DNA of 49,641 nt, taken from Bacteroidetes bacterium QS_3_64_15. GTDB lineage: Bacteria; Bacteroidota; Rhodothermia; Rhodothermales; Salinibacteraceae. The stretch is from assembly GCA_003022565.1 (NCBI GenBank), contig PXTN01000074.1:1-49641 (forward strand). The letters run 5' to 3'. Numbering within the stretch: position 1 is the stretch's first letter; each line of letters opens with the position of its first letter. This document shows, piece after piece, positions 38,657-48,518 of this stretch. The notes below the pieces were generated by a model. The model was not told where the DNA came from, searched no databases, and saw nothing but the letters and a program-made list of their open reading frames with translations. Position numbers and translations under genes: made by a program.

Positions 38657-39898
38657 ATGTCGGCGCCGCCGCTTCCCTCTGCGTACCGGTTCCCCAGTGA
38701 GCCCGATGCGATCGAGCTTCGGGCCTTCACGCACGGCCTCCAGCCCGAGCGGGTCCCGGTTATGATGGAGCACTTTACGGAAGACTGGCGGCGGTTCGGG
38801 GTGGATGCCTGGAACGAGGTGCCGAACCACTGGCGCCCCGAAAGCGGCGAGGCAGTGGGGTGGTGGACCCTTCCCACCTACCTCGGCGATCAGTTCATTG
38901 CCCCCCTTCTGGGTACCGAGCCAGGTACCTGCATCCTCCAACCGAGCGTGCACTGGACCGTCCAGTGTCTCCTGTCGAGTCCAGAAGTCGCCGCCCGGGG
39001 GACCGACGTCCTCGTCCCGGAAACCGCGTTCCCGTCCGTTCTGCATAGCGTGCAGCAGTGGAGCCACCTCCGCGACCTGGTCCCTCGGGAGGTGGGCGAG
39101 ACGGAGAATCACCGCGTGGACCGGGCAGCACTGCTTGACGCCATTGGTCCCGAGACCGCTCTGGTCGCGCTCAGCCACGTAGGCTTCACCACCGGCGCCC
39201 GGCTGCCAACGGCGTTCCTGCAGGAGGTGGCGCAGCGCGTGCACGCTCACGACGGGCTTTTCCTGCTGGACGGCTATCACGCCGCAGCCTCTCGTCCGAT
39301 CGACGTCGCGGAGCTCGGCTGTGACTTATACGTCGGCGGCCTCCTCAAGGAAGCTTCCGGCTCGTCGGGAAACACCTTCCTGTACGTTCGGGACGGGCTG
39401 GAGCTGACGCCCCGCCTCACCGGATGGTTCGGCGACGCAGCTCCCTTCGAGTTTCGGCCCGAGCCCGAGCCGCACCCCGACGTTCGCCGCCGGTTCCTGG
39501 GCGGGACGACCGCCGTGGCCCCCATGTACCACGCGGTGGAAGGGGTCCGCATCCTTCTCGACCTTGGGCTCGACGCCGTCCGCGACCATTCGCGGGCGCT
39601 GACCGACCGCGCCGTCGCACACGCGGACACCCTCGATATCCCTCTTCGTTCTCCCCGGAGACCTGAGGAACGCAGTGCCATGGTCCTCCTCGAAGTGCCT
39701 GAGGCCGAACGCCTCACCGCCTACCTCAAGCAACGCGCCGTCTACACCGACAGCCGACGGGACGAGGTTGTGCGCATGGCGCCGTTCGTCTGGAATACCC
39801 TTGGGGAGATCGACCGGACCTTCGACGCCATCGAGACGGCCATGTCCACGGGGAAGTACCGCTCCGTCTCGGTCGAGGCCGCCGGGCCCGTCACGTAG
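38657..39898 (+). CDS. class V aminotransferase-fold PLP enzyme, kynureninase-like
   Basis: LVALSHVGFTTGARLP; LDGYHAAASRPIDVAELGCDLYVGGLLKEASGSSGNTFLYV. Confidence 0.8.
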   Translation: MSAPPLPSAYRFPSEPDAIELRAFTHGLQPERVPVMMEHFTEDWRRFGVDAWNEVPNHWRPESGEAVGWWTLPTYLGDQFIAPLLGTEPGTCILQPSVHWTVQCLLSSPEVAARGTDVLVPETAFPSVLHSVQQWSHLRDLVPREVGETENHRVDRAALLDAIGPETALVALSHVGFTTGARLPTAFLQEVAQRVHAHDGLFLLDGYHAAASRPIDVAELGCDLYVGGLLKEASGSSGNTFLYVRDGLELTPRLTGWFGDAAPFEFRPEPEPHPDVRRRFLGGTTAVAPMYHAVEGVRILLDLGLDAVRDHSRALTDRAVAHADTLDIPLRSPRRPEERSAMVLLEVPEAERLTAYLKQRAVYTDSRRDEVVRMAPFVWNTLGEIDRTFDAIETAMSTGKYRSVSVEAAGPVT

Positions 39899-40817
39899 CC
39901 GGGGCCTCGCCCTCCAGCGCGTCCGCGAGGGACCCTTCGGACGGATCGAGCACGGTGCCGCTGCGCGGATCCAGGCGAAAAAACGACACCAGGGCGCGAA
40001 ATAGCTCGTCGTGCTGCCGGGCCATCGCGTCGGGCTGCTCGAAGAAATGCTCGACGGCGACCGCAAAGAACTCAGACGGCGCCTCGGCGGCGTACGGGCG
40101 AAGCAGCGAGCGCCCACGCCGCACCCGACGCATCTCCTCCCGCACGAGGGACTGCCAGTCCGGGGCTGATACCGGATCGACCAGGGACGGCACCCCATCC
40201 GCTCCTTCGTTGTCGAAGTCAAAGAGATGGGCGAGCTCGTGGAGGACCACGTTGTTTCCGTCACCGGGGTCGTCCCAACTTTTCTGCACCGCCAACACGG
40301 TGAAAATGATGGGCCCCTGCTGGTGGGCCATGCCGTCGTAGCTGGCCGTGACGTTCTCGTGGTACGTCTCATCGAAGCGCTCCGGGTAAAACAGGACCGA
40401 CTGACTGCCGGGAAGCTCCCAGGACGGTCGTCCGTGCAGAAGCGCGGCGATGCCTGCCGCGACGCTGAGTCGCAACGTGTCCGTGACGGCAACGTCCTGC
40501 ACTCCCTCGAATGAATATTCATCGAGCACGAACTGGACATCTCGGTCGAAGCGGGCCCGGCCCTCCTCGTCCAGTGCCCGGTAGAGCGGCACGTGCGCCT
40601 GGAGCCAGCGGCGCCGTTCCGGCGAGAGCTCTTGCTGGGCCAGTCGCCAGCGACGCCAGGGCCGCCGGAGCCCTACCAGGAGAATGACCACGACCGGCAC
40701 GAGGCCGAGCCCGGGGCCGACCGAGGTCGCTTCGTGCCCGATTAGGCCCACGCCCCCCCCGATAATGAGGGCGAGAAGCCCGGTGGTGATCAGGGATGAG
40801 CGCCGAGCGACGCGCAT
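39891..40817 (-). CDS. mtfA: MtfA-like zinc-dependent peptidase
   Basis: NVVLHELAHLFDFDNEGADGVPSL; EFFAVAVEHFFEQPDAM. Confidence 0.88.
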   Translation of the reverse strand: MRVARRSSLITTGLLALIIGGGVGLIGHEATSVGPGLGLVPVVVILLVGLRRPWRRWRLAQQELSPERRRWLQAHVPLYRALDEEGRARFDRDVQFVLDEYSFEGVQDVAVTDTLRLSVAAGIAALLHGRPSWELPGSQSVLFYPERFDETYHENVTASYDGMAHQQGPIIFTVLAVQKSWDDPGDGNNVVLHELAHLFDFDNEGADGVPSLVDPVSAPDWQSLVREEMRRVRRGRSLLRPYAAEAPSEFFAVAVEHFFEQPDAMARQHDELFRALVSFFRLDPRSGTVLDPSEGSLADALEGEAPAT

Positions 40818-41103
40818 GACGGGAGCGTGAGAGGATGAATCGCGGAGCGTTCGGACGAACAAGCCCCCCACGCGAAGGGGAGCCTCAGCATGCGATAACT
40901 GAAACGGGCGACGGGCCTCCGTGTGTCCCTCGTGTGTCCCTCTCGTCGGGGGTCGGGTTTAGACAGTCAGAAAACCGGTTCGCCCTTCCTCGTCTGGCCG
41001 AACAATTCTCTCAGACAGAAGGTACAGTGAAGGAGTTTACATCACCGTCAAGAGAGTCTCTCGGTACGGCGCTTCTTCTCTCACTAACCCTCCCCCCGTC
41101 TCC

Positions 41104-43179
41104 ATGGGCGCGATGAACACGCTCCGGCAGAATACCGGAGTGATTCTCTGGATTCTCGTACTCTCGTTCGGCATCATCTGGACCCTCCAGGACTCCGACG
41201 TGTTTTCGGCGATGAATCAGCCGGATCGTAACGTTGCCACGGTAAATGGCGCGCCCATTCAGCAGGAGGAATACCAGCAGGTTGTCAAGCGCGTGCGCCA
41301 ACGGTTTCAGCAGCAACTCGGCGGAACCATGAATCCCCAAATGCAAAGCCGGATCCGCGATCGCGCCTATGATCAGGTGGTCGATCAAAAACTGCTCGAA
41401 CAGGAGATGACCCGCCTGGGCATCTCGGTCACTGATTCCGAAGTCGAGTCGATGGTTTTTGGGGAGAACCCCCACCCCCTCATCCGCAAGCAATTCGCGG
41501 ACTCGACCGGACAGATCAACTACCAACTGCTCCAAAACATGGCACAAGATCCGCAGCGGGAGTCGCAGTGGCTAAAAATCGAAGAGTACCTGCGCCGGCA
41601 GCGTCGGCAGCGGAAGATGACCTCGCTCGTCCAGGCGACAATTCAGGTATCTGAGCAGGATGTAGAAAACTACCACCGCCGCCAGAATACGTCGGCCTCG
41701 GCCCGCTACGTGTCTCTCCGATACGCCCAGGTTCCGGACGATTCCGTTTCGGTGTCGGAGTCGGACCTTCGCTCCTACTACGATAACAACAAAGAGGACT
41801 TTAAGCGCGAAAAGACCGTCACGCTGAAGTACGCCACCACCTCGAAAGAGGCGACCGCAGAGGACTCCTCCAACATCGCGAGTGATCTCGCTGAGCTCCG
41901 TGAAGACTTTGCCACGACAGAGAGCGACTCGCTCTTCCTGCTTAATAACGCGTCGGACAACGACTTTTCGAGCGAGTACAAGACGGCGGACCAGATGAAC
42001 GCACGGGTGGCCGACTCGGTGTACGCCAATCCTGAGCCCGGCCGGATCGTCGGTCCCGTGTTCGGGGGCGACCAGGCCCATCTCATCAAAATCCGCGACA
42101 CCCGCCCCGCCGAGACCCGATACGCCCACGCCCGGCACATCCTGCTGAAAACCGACCAGGCCGACTCGGAAAAGAGGGGCCGGTTGCAGGCCCTCCGGGA
42201 CTCGATCGAATCAGGCGCAGCCTCGTTTGCCGAGGTGGCCCAGCGGTACTCCGACGACCAATCGGCCGCTGAGGGAGGAGACCTCGGATGGTTTGCCGAA
42301 GGAAGCATGGTCGACGCGTTCGGGGACGCCGTCTTCGGGGCGGAGCCCGGCGCCCTCGTCGGCCCCATTCGCTCGGAGTTTGGGTACCACCTAGTTCGGG
42401 TGGAGGCCCGGGCGTCCCAGGCCGTCCAGATGGCCGACCTGGCGTACAACCTAACCCCGAGCCAGGCCACCTTGTCGGACAAGGAGAGCACGCTCGGCGA
42501 CCTGGCATACTTCGCGGAGGAGAACGGAAACTTCCGCGAGGAGGCCCAGCGGCTCGACCTTACGGTGCAGGAGGTACAGGTCGAAACCAACCAATCTTCG
42601 TTTCCAGGCATCGGCGAGAGCCCGGCCCTGTCGCGGTTTCTAGAAGATGCCTCGGCCGGAGACATCAGTGAGGTGACGGAGCTGAGCGACAAGTTCGTCG
42701 TCGCCCGCGTAACGGACGTGACGCCCGAAGGATATCGGTCCTTCAGCGACGTGAAGTCTCAGATCCGCCCGAAGGTCGCGCTGCAGAAGAAGCGCGAGGT
42801 GCAGGGTCGGCGCATGGAGCAAGCCCTGAGTCAGAACGGGTTTGATGCGCTTCCGAACGTCCTCGGCACCCAAATGCGCACCCAGTCCGATGTCACGTAC
42901 TCGACCGAAACTGTTCCGGGCCTCGGTCGCGAGCCGAAGTTCGTCGGGGCCGTGTTTGGCCTCGAGGTCGGGGAGACATCAGGGGTCGTGGAGGGCGAAA
43001 ACGCTGCGTTCGTCGTGGAGGTGACGGAGAAAAACACGCCTCCTCCGCTCACCGAACAGCAGCGCCAACAGATCCGCAAGCAACTTCTGAAGCAGCGCCG
43101 CAAACGGGCCACGTCCGATTGGCTCTCGGCCCTGAAGGAAGACGCGACGATCATGGACAATCGGACACAGATGCGGTAA
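41104..43179 (+). CDS. PpiD/SurA-type peptidyl-prolyl isomerase
   Basis: N-terminal TM; AHARHILLKTD...GDLGWFAEGSMVDAFGDAVF parvulin motif. Confidence 0.92.
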   Translation: MGAMNTLRQNTGVILWILVLSFGIIWTLQDSDVFSAMNQPDRNVATVNGAPIQQEEYQQVVKRVRQRFQQQLGGTMNPQMQSRIRDRAYDQVVDQKLLEQEMTRLGISVTDSEVESMVFGENPHPLIRKQFADSTGQINYQLLQNMAQDPQRESQWLKIEEYLRRQRRQRKMTSLVQATIQVSEQDVENYHRRQNTSASARYVSLRYAQVPDDSVSVSESDLRSYYDNNKEDFKREKTVTLKYATTSKEATAEDSSNIASDLAELREDFATTESDSLFLLNNASDNDFSSEYKTADQMNARVADSVYANPEPGRIVGPVFGGDQAHLIKIRDTRPAETRYAHARHILLKTDQADSEKRGRLQALRDSIESGAASFAEVAQRYSDDQSAAEGGDLGWFAEGSMVDAFGDAVFGAEPGALVGPIRSEFGYHLVRVEARASQAVQMADLAYNLTPSQATLSDKESTLGDLAYFAEENGNFREEAQRLDLTVQEVQVETNQSSFPGIGESPALSRFLEDASAGDISEVTELSDKFVVARVTDVTPEGYRSFSDVKSQIRPKVALQKKREVQGRRMEQALSQNGFDALPNVLGTQMRTQSDVTYSTETVPGLGREPKFVGAVFGLEVGETSGVVEGENAAFVVEVTEKNTPPPLTEQQRQQIRKQLLKQRRKRATSDWLSALKEDATIMDNRTQMR

Positions 43180-43227
43180 TGACCACGCCGATCCTCCCCC
43201 GTTGAGCACTGGGCTACTAGCGGGGGA

Positions 43228-44067
43228 CTATTCGGGGTCCGGTCGCTTCACGCGTCCCCGAAACACCGAAACCGCCGGGCCTTCGAGGTATCGCCGGAGC
43301 GATTGATCGACGCTCGCTTTTCCCACCCGAAGGGTGCCCCCGGTCGTGTGGACCCGCACGGCGTCGTTCTCGTCCAAGGGGCCGCGGCGCTCCATCAGCA
43401 CGGCCGCAGCCAGGACCCCGGTCCCGCACGAAGGCGTTTCGGCCTCAACTCCCTTCTCATAGGTGCGGAGGGACACGTCCTGGTCTTCGCCGCGCTCAAC
43501 GAAGTTCACGTTGGCCCCTGCTGGACCGAGATGGGGGTCATGGCGGAGCTGTGGTCCCCATTCCTGGACGGGGACGGCGTGAACATCGTCCACCTCAGCG
43601 ACTAGGTGCTCCGTGCCGGGATGGACGTAGTGCAGCGCGTGAATCGGCTCGGGCACGGGCCGATCGAGCGTAACCTCGGTCCGCACGTCGGTGACGTCAG
43701 GAACAAAGAGCCGGACGGCATTCTGGGGGTCGCCCCCCTGCCGGGCGCGGTACAGCCCCGCGTCGGTATCAAACGCGAGCTCGGTCTGCTCGAAACCAAC
43801 CGTTCGGGCGAACCGAAAGAGACAACGGGCGCCGTTGCCACACATTGTCGCCCGGGATGCGTCTGCATTTACGTAATGCATCCGGTAGTCCGCCGCGGCG
43901 GTCTCGGGTTTATCGAGGGCCAGAAGGCCGTCCGCCCCCACGCCGTAGCGCCGCGGGCACCACTCGGCCGCGCACGTCGACAGCTCAGCGTCCGAGAACT
44001 GGTAGGTCCGGTTATCAATGACGACGAAGTCGTTCCCTGTCCCCTGCATTTTGGCAAACGAAACCAT
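43228..44067 (-). CDS. dapF: diaminopimelate epimerase
   Basis: FAKMQGTGNDFVVIDN; NADASRATMCGNGARC; CGTGVLAAAV. Confidence 0.95.
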   Translation of the reverse strand: MVSFAKMQGTGNDFVVIDNRTYQFSDAELSTCAAEWCPRRYGVGADGLLALDKPETAAADYRMHYVNADASRATMCGNGARCLFRFARTVGFEQTELAFDTDAGLYRARQGGDPQNAVRLFVPDVTDVRTEVTLDRPVPEPIHALHYVHPGTEHLVAEVDDVHAVPVQEWGPQLRHDPHLGPAGANVNFVERGEDQDVSLRTYEKGVEAETPSCGTGVLAAAVLMERRGPLDENDAVRVHTTGGTLRVGKASVDQSLRRYLEGPAVSVFRGRVKRPDPE

Positions 44068-44200
44068 CTGTCGATCCGGCCTGAACGTGGGTAGCTTGTG
44101 ATCTTGCCCCAGCCCTCGGCACGATCCGCGCCGGGCGTGCGTAAGGAGCCGCAAGGTACTCACCAAACGCATTCGCTTTCCACAGACTTCCTCCCTCCCT

Positions 44201-45160
44201 TTGCCCGAGAAACAACTGAGTATCGAAAGCGCCGATCCGCTGCTGCTGTTTGGCTTCAACGACGTTTACCTCCGGAAGATCGAAGACGCCTTTCCAGACG
44301 CTCACATCGCGGCACGGGGAACAGAGGTGCATCTCGAAGGGGAGGAGACGACCCTCCACAAGGTTGAGCGCGTCTTCGACGAAATGCTGACCCTGCTCGA
44401 CCGCAACGACCACTTGACCGAGGAAGACGTCGACACGATCCTCGCGCTGTTCGACTCAGAAGACGCCTCGGCCGCTCCTCCCACAGAGACGGGGCGTCGG
44501 GACGCCATTCTCACCACTCCCGACGGCGAGGTGATCAAGCCTCGCTCTCAGAACCAGGAGCATCTCGTCCAGGCGGCCGCGGCCAACGACGTGGTGTTCG
44601 CCATCGGACCGGCGGGCACCGGCAAAACCTATGTCGCGGTGGCGATGGCCGTGGCGGCGCTCAACAACCACGAGGTCAACAAGATTGTGCTCTCCCGACC
44701 CGCCGTGGAGGCCGGGGAGGAGCTCGGGTTTCTGCCCGGCGACTTCTACGAGAAGGTGGCGCCCTACCTCCGGCCCCTGTACGACGCGCTCGGCGAGATG
44801 ATGCCACGGGACGAACTGGCCGAGTCTCTGGAGCAGGACCGCGTGGAGGTGGTGCCGCTGGCCTACATGCGGGGACGCACCCTCAAATCCTCGTTCGTTA
44901 TCCTCGACGAGGCGCAGAACGCCACCACGGGACAGATGAAGATGTTTCTGACACGCCTCGGTCCCCGGAGCCGGGCCATCATCACGGGCGACATCACGCA
45001 AACCGACCTCCAGGACCGGAGCGCGAGCGGGCTCATTCAGGTGCAGCACATCCTCGAGGGCATCGACGGGATTGAATTCATCTACCTGGAGCGCGAGGAC
45101 GTGGCCCGCCACCGCCTGGTGCAGGACATTATCGCCGCGTACGAGGAGCATGATGAATGA
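44201..45160 (+). CDS. phoH: PhoH family ATPase (non-ATG start)
   Basis: FAIGPAGTGKTYVAVAMAV; SRPAVEAGEELGFLPGDFYEKV; VILDEAQNATTGQMKMFLTRLG. Confidence 0.95.
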   Translation: MPEKQLSIESADPLLLFGFNDVYLRKIEDAFPDAHIAARGTEVHLEGEETTLHKVERVFDEMLTLLDRNDHLTEEDVDTILALFDSEDASAAPPTETGRRDAILTTPDGEVIKPRSQNQEHLVQAAAANDVVFAIGPAGTGKTYVAVAMAVAALNNHEVNKIVLSRPAVEAGEELGFLPGDFYEKVAPYLRPLYDALGEMMPRDELAESLEQDRVEVVPLAYMRGRTLKSSFVILDEAQNATTGQMKMFLTRLGPRSRAIITGDITQTDLQDRSASGLIQVQHILEGIDGIEFIYLEREDVARHRLVQDIIAAYEEHDE

Positions 45161-45162
45161 TT

Positions 45163-45228
45163 CGTGTTACGTGACGCGTGATACGTGAGAGGACACGAAT
45201 CCAAAAATCACGCATCACGAGTCACGCT
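45163..45228. repeat. inverted heptamer iteron pair immediately 3' of phoH
   Basis: CGTGTTA CGTGACG CGTGATA CGTGAGA (45163-45190) - 17 nt - TCACGCA TCACGAG TCACGCT (45208-45228). Confidence 0.92.
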
Positions 45229-45286
45229 TCAAAAACGGATCTGAGGACCACTTGCGACTGCGCAGAGTGACCGTCAGCGTTCCCAA

Positions 45287-46141
45287 TCACCCGTACTCGA
45301 AGAACCCCTCCCCCGTCTTCCGTCCTAGCTGCCCGGCGGTCACCTTGCGCCGTAAGAGGGGGCACGGCCGGTACTTGTCGTCGCCCAGCTCGTCGTGCAG
45401 GACCTCGAGGATGTGCAGGCACACGTCTAGGCCGATGAAGTCCGCCAGGGTGAGCGGCCCCATCGGGTGGTTCATGCCCATCTCCATCACTGTGTCGATG
45501 TCCTCGGGCTCGGCCACGCCCTCCATGACGCAGAAAATCGCCTCGTTAATCATCGGCATGAGGACACGGTTTGAGACGAAGCCGGGGTAGTCCTCCACCG
45601 CCACCGGATTCTTGTCGAGATCCTCGGCCACCTCGGCGACGATGTCGAAGGTCGCACTGCTCGTGCGCTGCCCCCGCACCACCTCGACTAAGGTCATGAC
45701 GGGCACGGGATTGAAGAAGTGCATGCCGATGACCTGCTCGGGCCGTTTGGTCTGCGCGGCGATCCAGGTGATGGAGATGGACGAGGTGTTCGAGGCGAGG
45801 ATCGCGTCGTCGGGGGCGTGGGCGTCAAGCGTGCCGAACACGTCAGCCTTGATGGGCTGCTCCTCCGGCACCGCCTCCACAACGAGATCCGCCGACCGTA
45901 CCCCCTCAGCGGTATCTGGCGTGAGCGAGAGCCGATTGAGCGCGGCCTCCTTGGCGTCAGACGTAGTCGCGTCCTTGTCCACCTGACGGGACAGGTTGCG
46001 CTCGATCGTGGTGCGGGCATCCTCGAGCAGCTCTTCATCGAGGTCAATTAGCGCCACGGGGTAGCCGTGCAGGGCAAGAACGTGGGCGATGCCGTTCCCC
46101 ATCGTCCCGGCCCCGACCACGGCGGTGTGCTGTACGGACAT
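45287..46141 (-). CDS. 3-hydroxybutyryl-CoA dehydrogenase
   Basis: VVGAGTMGNGIAHVLALHGYPVALIDLD; MHFFNPVPVMTLVEVV; NHPMGPLTLADFIGLD. Confidence 0.94.
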   Translation of the reverse strand: MSVQHTAVVGAGTMGNGIAHVLALHGYPVALIDLDEELLEDARTTIERNLSRQVDKDATTSDAKEAALNRLSLTPDTAEGVRSADLVVEAVPEEQPIKADVFGTLDAHAPDDAILASNTSSISITWIAAQTKRPEQVIGMHFFNPVPVMTLVEVVRGQRTSSATFDIVAEVAEDLDKNPVAVEDYPGFVSNRVLMPMINEAIFCVMEGVAEPEDIDTVMEMGMNHPMGPLTLADFIGLDVCLHILEVLHDELGDDKYRPCPLLRRKVTAGQLGRKTGEGFFEYG

Positions 46142-46498
46142 GCGATCGGAAAGTGACTGTGAGAGGTGCGATTCGGCGGATTAGAATAGCAAAACGCTTC
46201 CGGGTCTGTCGAGCGCGAGCGACGAATTCTGGGTGGGAATTGGACCGGGGACAGGACCATAGCCGCTCGCTACAAATCAGCGACTATCATACCGTTGACG
46301 GCGGACCGCAGACCGCTGGAGCATCGAGGGTCCAGTTCAGTCTCCGATCTCCCATCACCGAACGTGAACCTGAGACGGTCCCCCACGAGCCACTGCAGGG
46401 CACGAACGACCGACCTTGCAATAACGGAAAACAACACTGAAATATTCTCACACGTCGTCCTCCAGCTGCCGTCGGTCGTCCGCGGTTCGCCGACCTGC

Positions 46499-46930
46499 TT
46501 AGCCAGACTCCGCAATCAGCACGTCCTCCATCCCCTCCGGCGCGAGGTCGCCGTCGTCTGTCGACACGTCGAGCGTCCGGGTCTTCGTCACGTCGTTGTT
46601 TTCGTCGACGTGCACCACGCGGGGATGATGCTGGCGCGCCTCCGTGGGCGTGAGCTCGGTGTAGGCGATCACAATGACCTCGTCGCCCGCCGCCGCACGT
46701 CGGGCCGCCGGCCCGTTCAGGCACACCGTGCGCTCCCCCGCCTCCCCCGGAATGGTGTACGTTTCGAGCCGCTCCCCATTATTGACGTTGACGACCTGCA
46801 CCTTCTCGTACGGCAGAATGCCGGCGGTATCGAGAAGCTCCCGGTCGACGGTGATGGAGCCCTCGTAGTACAGATCGGCGTCCGTGACGCGAAGACGGTG
46901 GATCTTCGCTTTCAGCATTTTGATGTCCAT
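46499..46930 (-). CDS. panD: aspartate 1-decarboxylase
   Basis: MLKAKIHRLRVTDADLYYEGSITVD with self-cleavage G-S; NVNNGERLETY. Confidence 0.94.
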   Translation of the reverse strand: MDIKMLKAKIHRLRVTDADLYYEGSITVDRELLDTAGILPYEKVQVVNVNNGERLETYTIPGEAGERTVCLNGPAARRAAAGDEVIVIAYTELTPTEARQHHPRVVHVDENNDVTKTRTLDVSTDDGDLAPEGMEDVLIAESG

Positions 46931-46976
46931 GGACGAGCGGAGGTTGAGCGGAGAACGCGGTCGGCACGGGGAGACG

Positions 46977-47858
46977 TCAGGACCGCGGGACTTGAACGAA
47001 GGTGCTGTCAATGAGGCGCGTGTCGCCGAAGAAGACGGCCACGGCGGCCAGAATTTCCTGTCCGGGCGCGAGGTACTCCATGGGCTGAAGCGTGTGGGCG
47101 TCCACCACTTCGGCGTACTGCACGTCCGCATCGGGGGCCGCCGCGAGCGCGTTTTCCATCGCTCGAACAACCGCCCTGGCCTCCTGTTCCCCCCCTTCAG
47201 CCGCCTCCTCGGCGGCGGTGACGGCCTCGTAGAGCACGGTCGCCTGCTCCCGCTCATCGGGATCGAGGTACTCGTTGCGGGACGACTGGGCCAGGCCGTC
47301 GGGCTCCCGCACCGTCGGCACGCCGACGATCTCAATGTCAAAGAGCAGGGTCTCCACCATGCGCTGCAGGATGACGTATTGCTGTGCATCCTTCTTTCCG
47401 AACACCCCCACGTCGGGCGTGCAGGCGTGAAAGAGTTTCGTCACGACCGTGGTGACGCCGCGGAAATGGCCCTCGCGGTACGCTCCACACAGGTGCTCGT
47501 CGAGCTTCTCCACCGAGACCCACGCGAGCGGGCCGAAAAGTGCTGCGTCGTCGACATCGGGATACATCTCCTCGGCCGACGGCGCAAACAGAGCGTCCAC
47601 CCCGAGGGCCTCCAGCGTCTCCCGGTCCCCCTCCAGGTCGCGGGGGTAGTCGTCGTAGTCCTCGTTGGGACCGAACTGGGTGGGGTTGACGAAGATGGAG
47701 ACGGTGACGTGATCGGCCTCCTCAAGGGCCGTGCGGACGAGGGCGAGGTGACCGTCGTGCAGGGCGCCGAGGGTGGGTACGAGGGCGAGCGTCCGCCCGT
47801 CGGCCCGCGCCGTATCGGCGTGGGTCTGCATCGCATCGACGGTGCGGATCAGGTCCAT
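46977..47858 (-). CDS. panC: pantothenate synthetase
   Basis: ALVPTLGALHDGHLALVRTA; SIFVNPTQFGPNEDYDDYPRD; GKKDAQQYVILQRMV. Confidence 0.96.
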   Translation of the reverse strand: MDLIRTVDAMQTHADTARADGRTLALVPTLGALHDGHLALVRTALEEADHVTVSIFVNPTQFGPNEDYDDYPRDLEGDRETLEALGVDALFAPSAEEMYPDVDDAALFGPLAWVSVEKLDEHLCGAYREGHFRGVTTVVTKLFHACTPDVGVFGKKDAQQYVILQRMVETLLFDIEIVGVPTVREPDGLAQSSRNEYLDPDEREQATVLYEAVTAAEEAAEGGEQEARAVVRAMENALAAAPDADVQYAEVVDAHTLQPMEYLAPGQEILAAVAVFFGDTRLIDSTFVQVPRS

Positions 47859-48017
47859 CGGGGGCTGGGGCGGGTGCGACGAGGCTACGACAGGATGCCG
47901 CCCGCAGCTACGGGAGCACGTGCTTCAAGTTCGACCGCACTCCCCGAACGAGTCTTGCCGAGCCGAGCATGGATTGCAAAAAATCGGCTGAGAACCGTGA
48001 GGCAGAGCTAATTGAGA

Positions 48018-48449
48018 ATGGAGGATAGAAGATCCGAGGTCAAGCGGCTCCGAAACGCCATCGTCGCGGAGAACAAGACCGACAAGCTCCGCACCATCTC
48101 CATCGACGCCCTCCTCTCCCTCGCTGAGTTGTTGAGCGAATACGACGTGAGCCACGAGGACGCGCTCGCCGTTCTTCGTCCCAGTGGTCCCTCTATCGAT
48201 GGCGAGGGCGTCGTTGCCGACGCAATCGTGGACTCTGAGCCCGAGAAGAAAGCAAATTCTGACAATCATCTTGCTACACCCAATGCACAGCACAGGACTA
48301 CCCATATCTTTCAGCTCCGCAACCCAACGCTTTATCTGGAAGAACCCGTGGTCATCGATGAATCGTTCCGTGGGAGGCTGGAGGCGTTCGAGGAACGCGA
48401 TTTGAGCAAGTCGTGGTCGGTTCGTGCAGTCGAGCCGGGAGATAAGTGA
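48018..48449 (+). CDS. hypothetical protein
   Basis: ORF with credible composition (EDRRSEVKRLRNAIVAENKTDKLRTISIDALLSLAELLSEY); no family recognised. Confidence 0.5.
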   Translation: MEDRRSEVKRLRNAIVAENKTDKLRTISIDALLSLAELLSEYDVSHEDALAVLRPSGPSIDGEGVVADAIVDSEPEKKANSDNHLATPNAQHRTTHIFQLRNPTLYLEEPVVIDESFRGRLEAFEERDLSKSWSVRAVEPGDK

Positions 48450-48518
48450 GCAGGATTTCGAACTGCTAACCCGATAACTGCAAGATGCCAGTCCGTTTCG
48501 GCGGACGACAAAGCTGGC

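Noticed and set aside
37646-39280. 544-aa minus-strand ORF over rplU, rpmA and the kynureninase-like gene
   Set aside because: Overlaps three real genes and a clear terminator; no recognisable motif.
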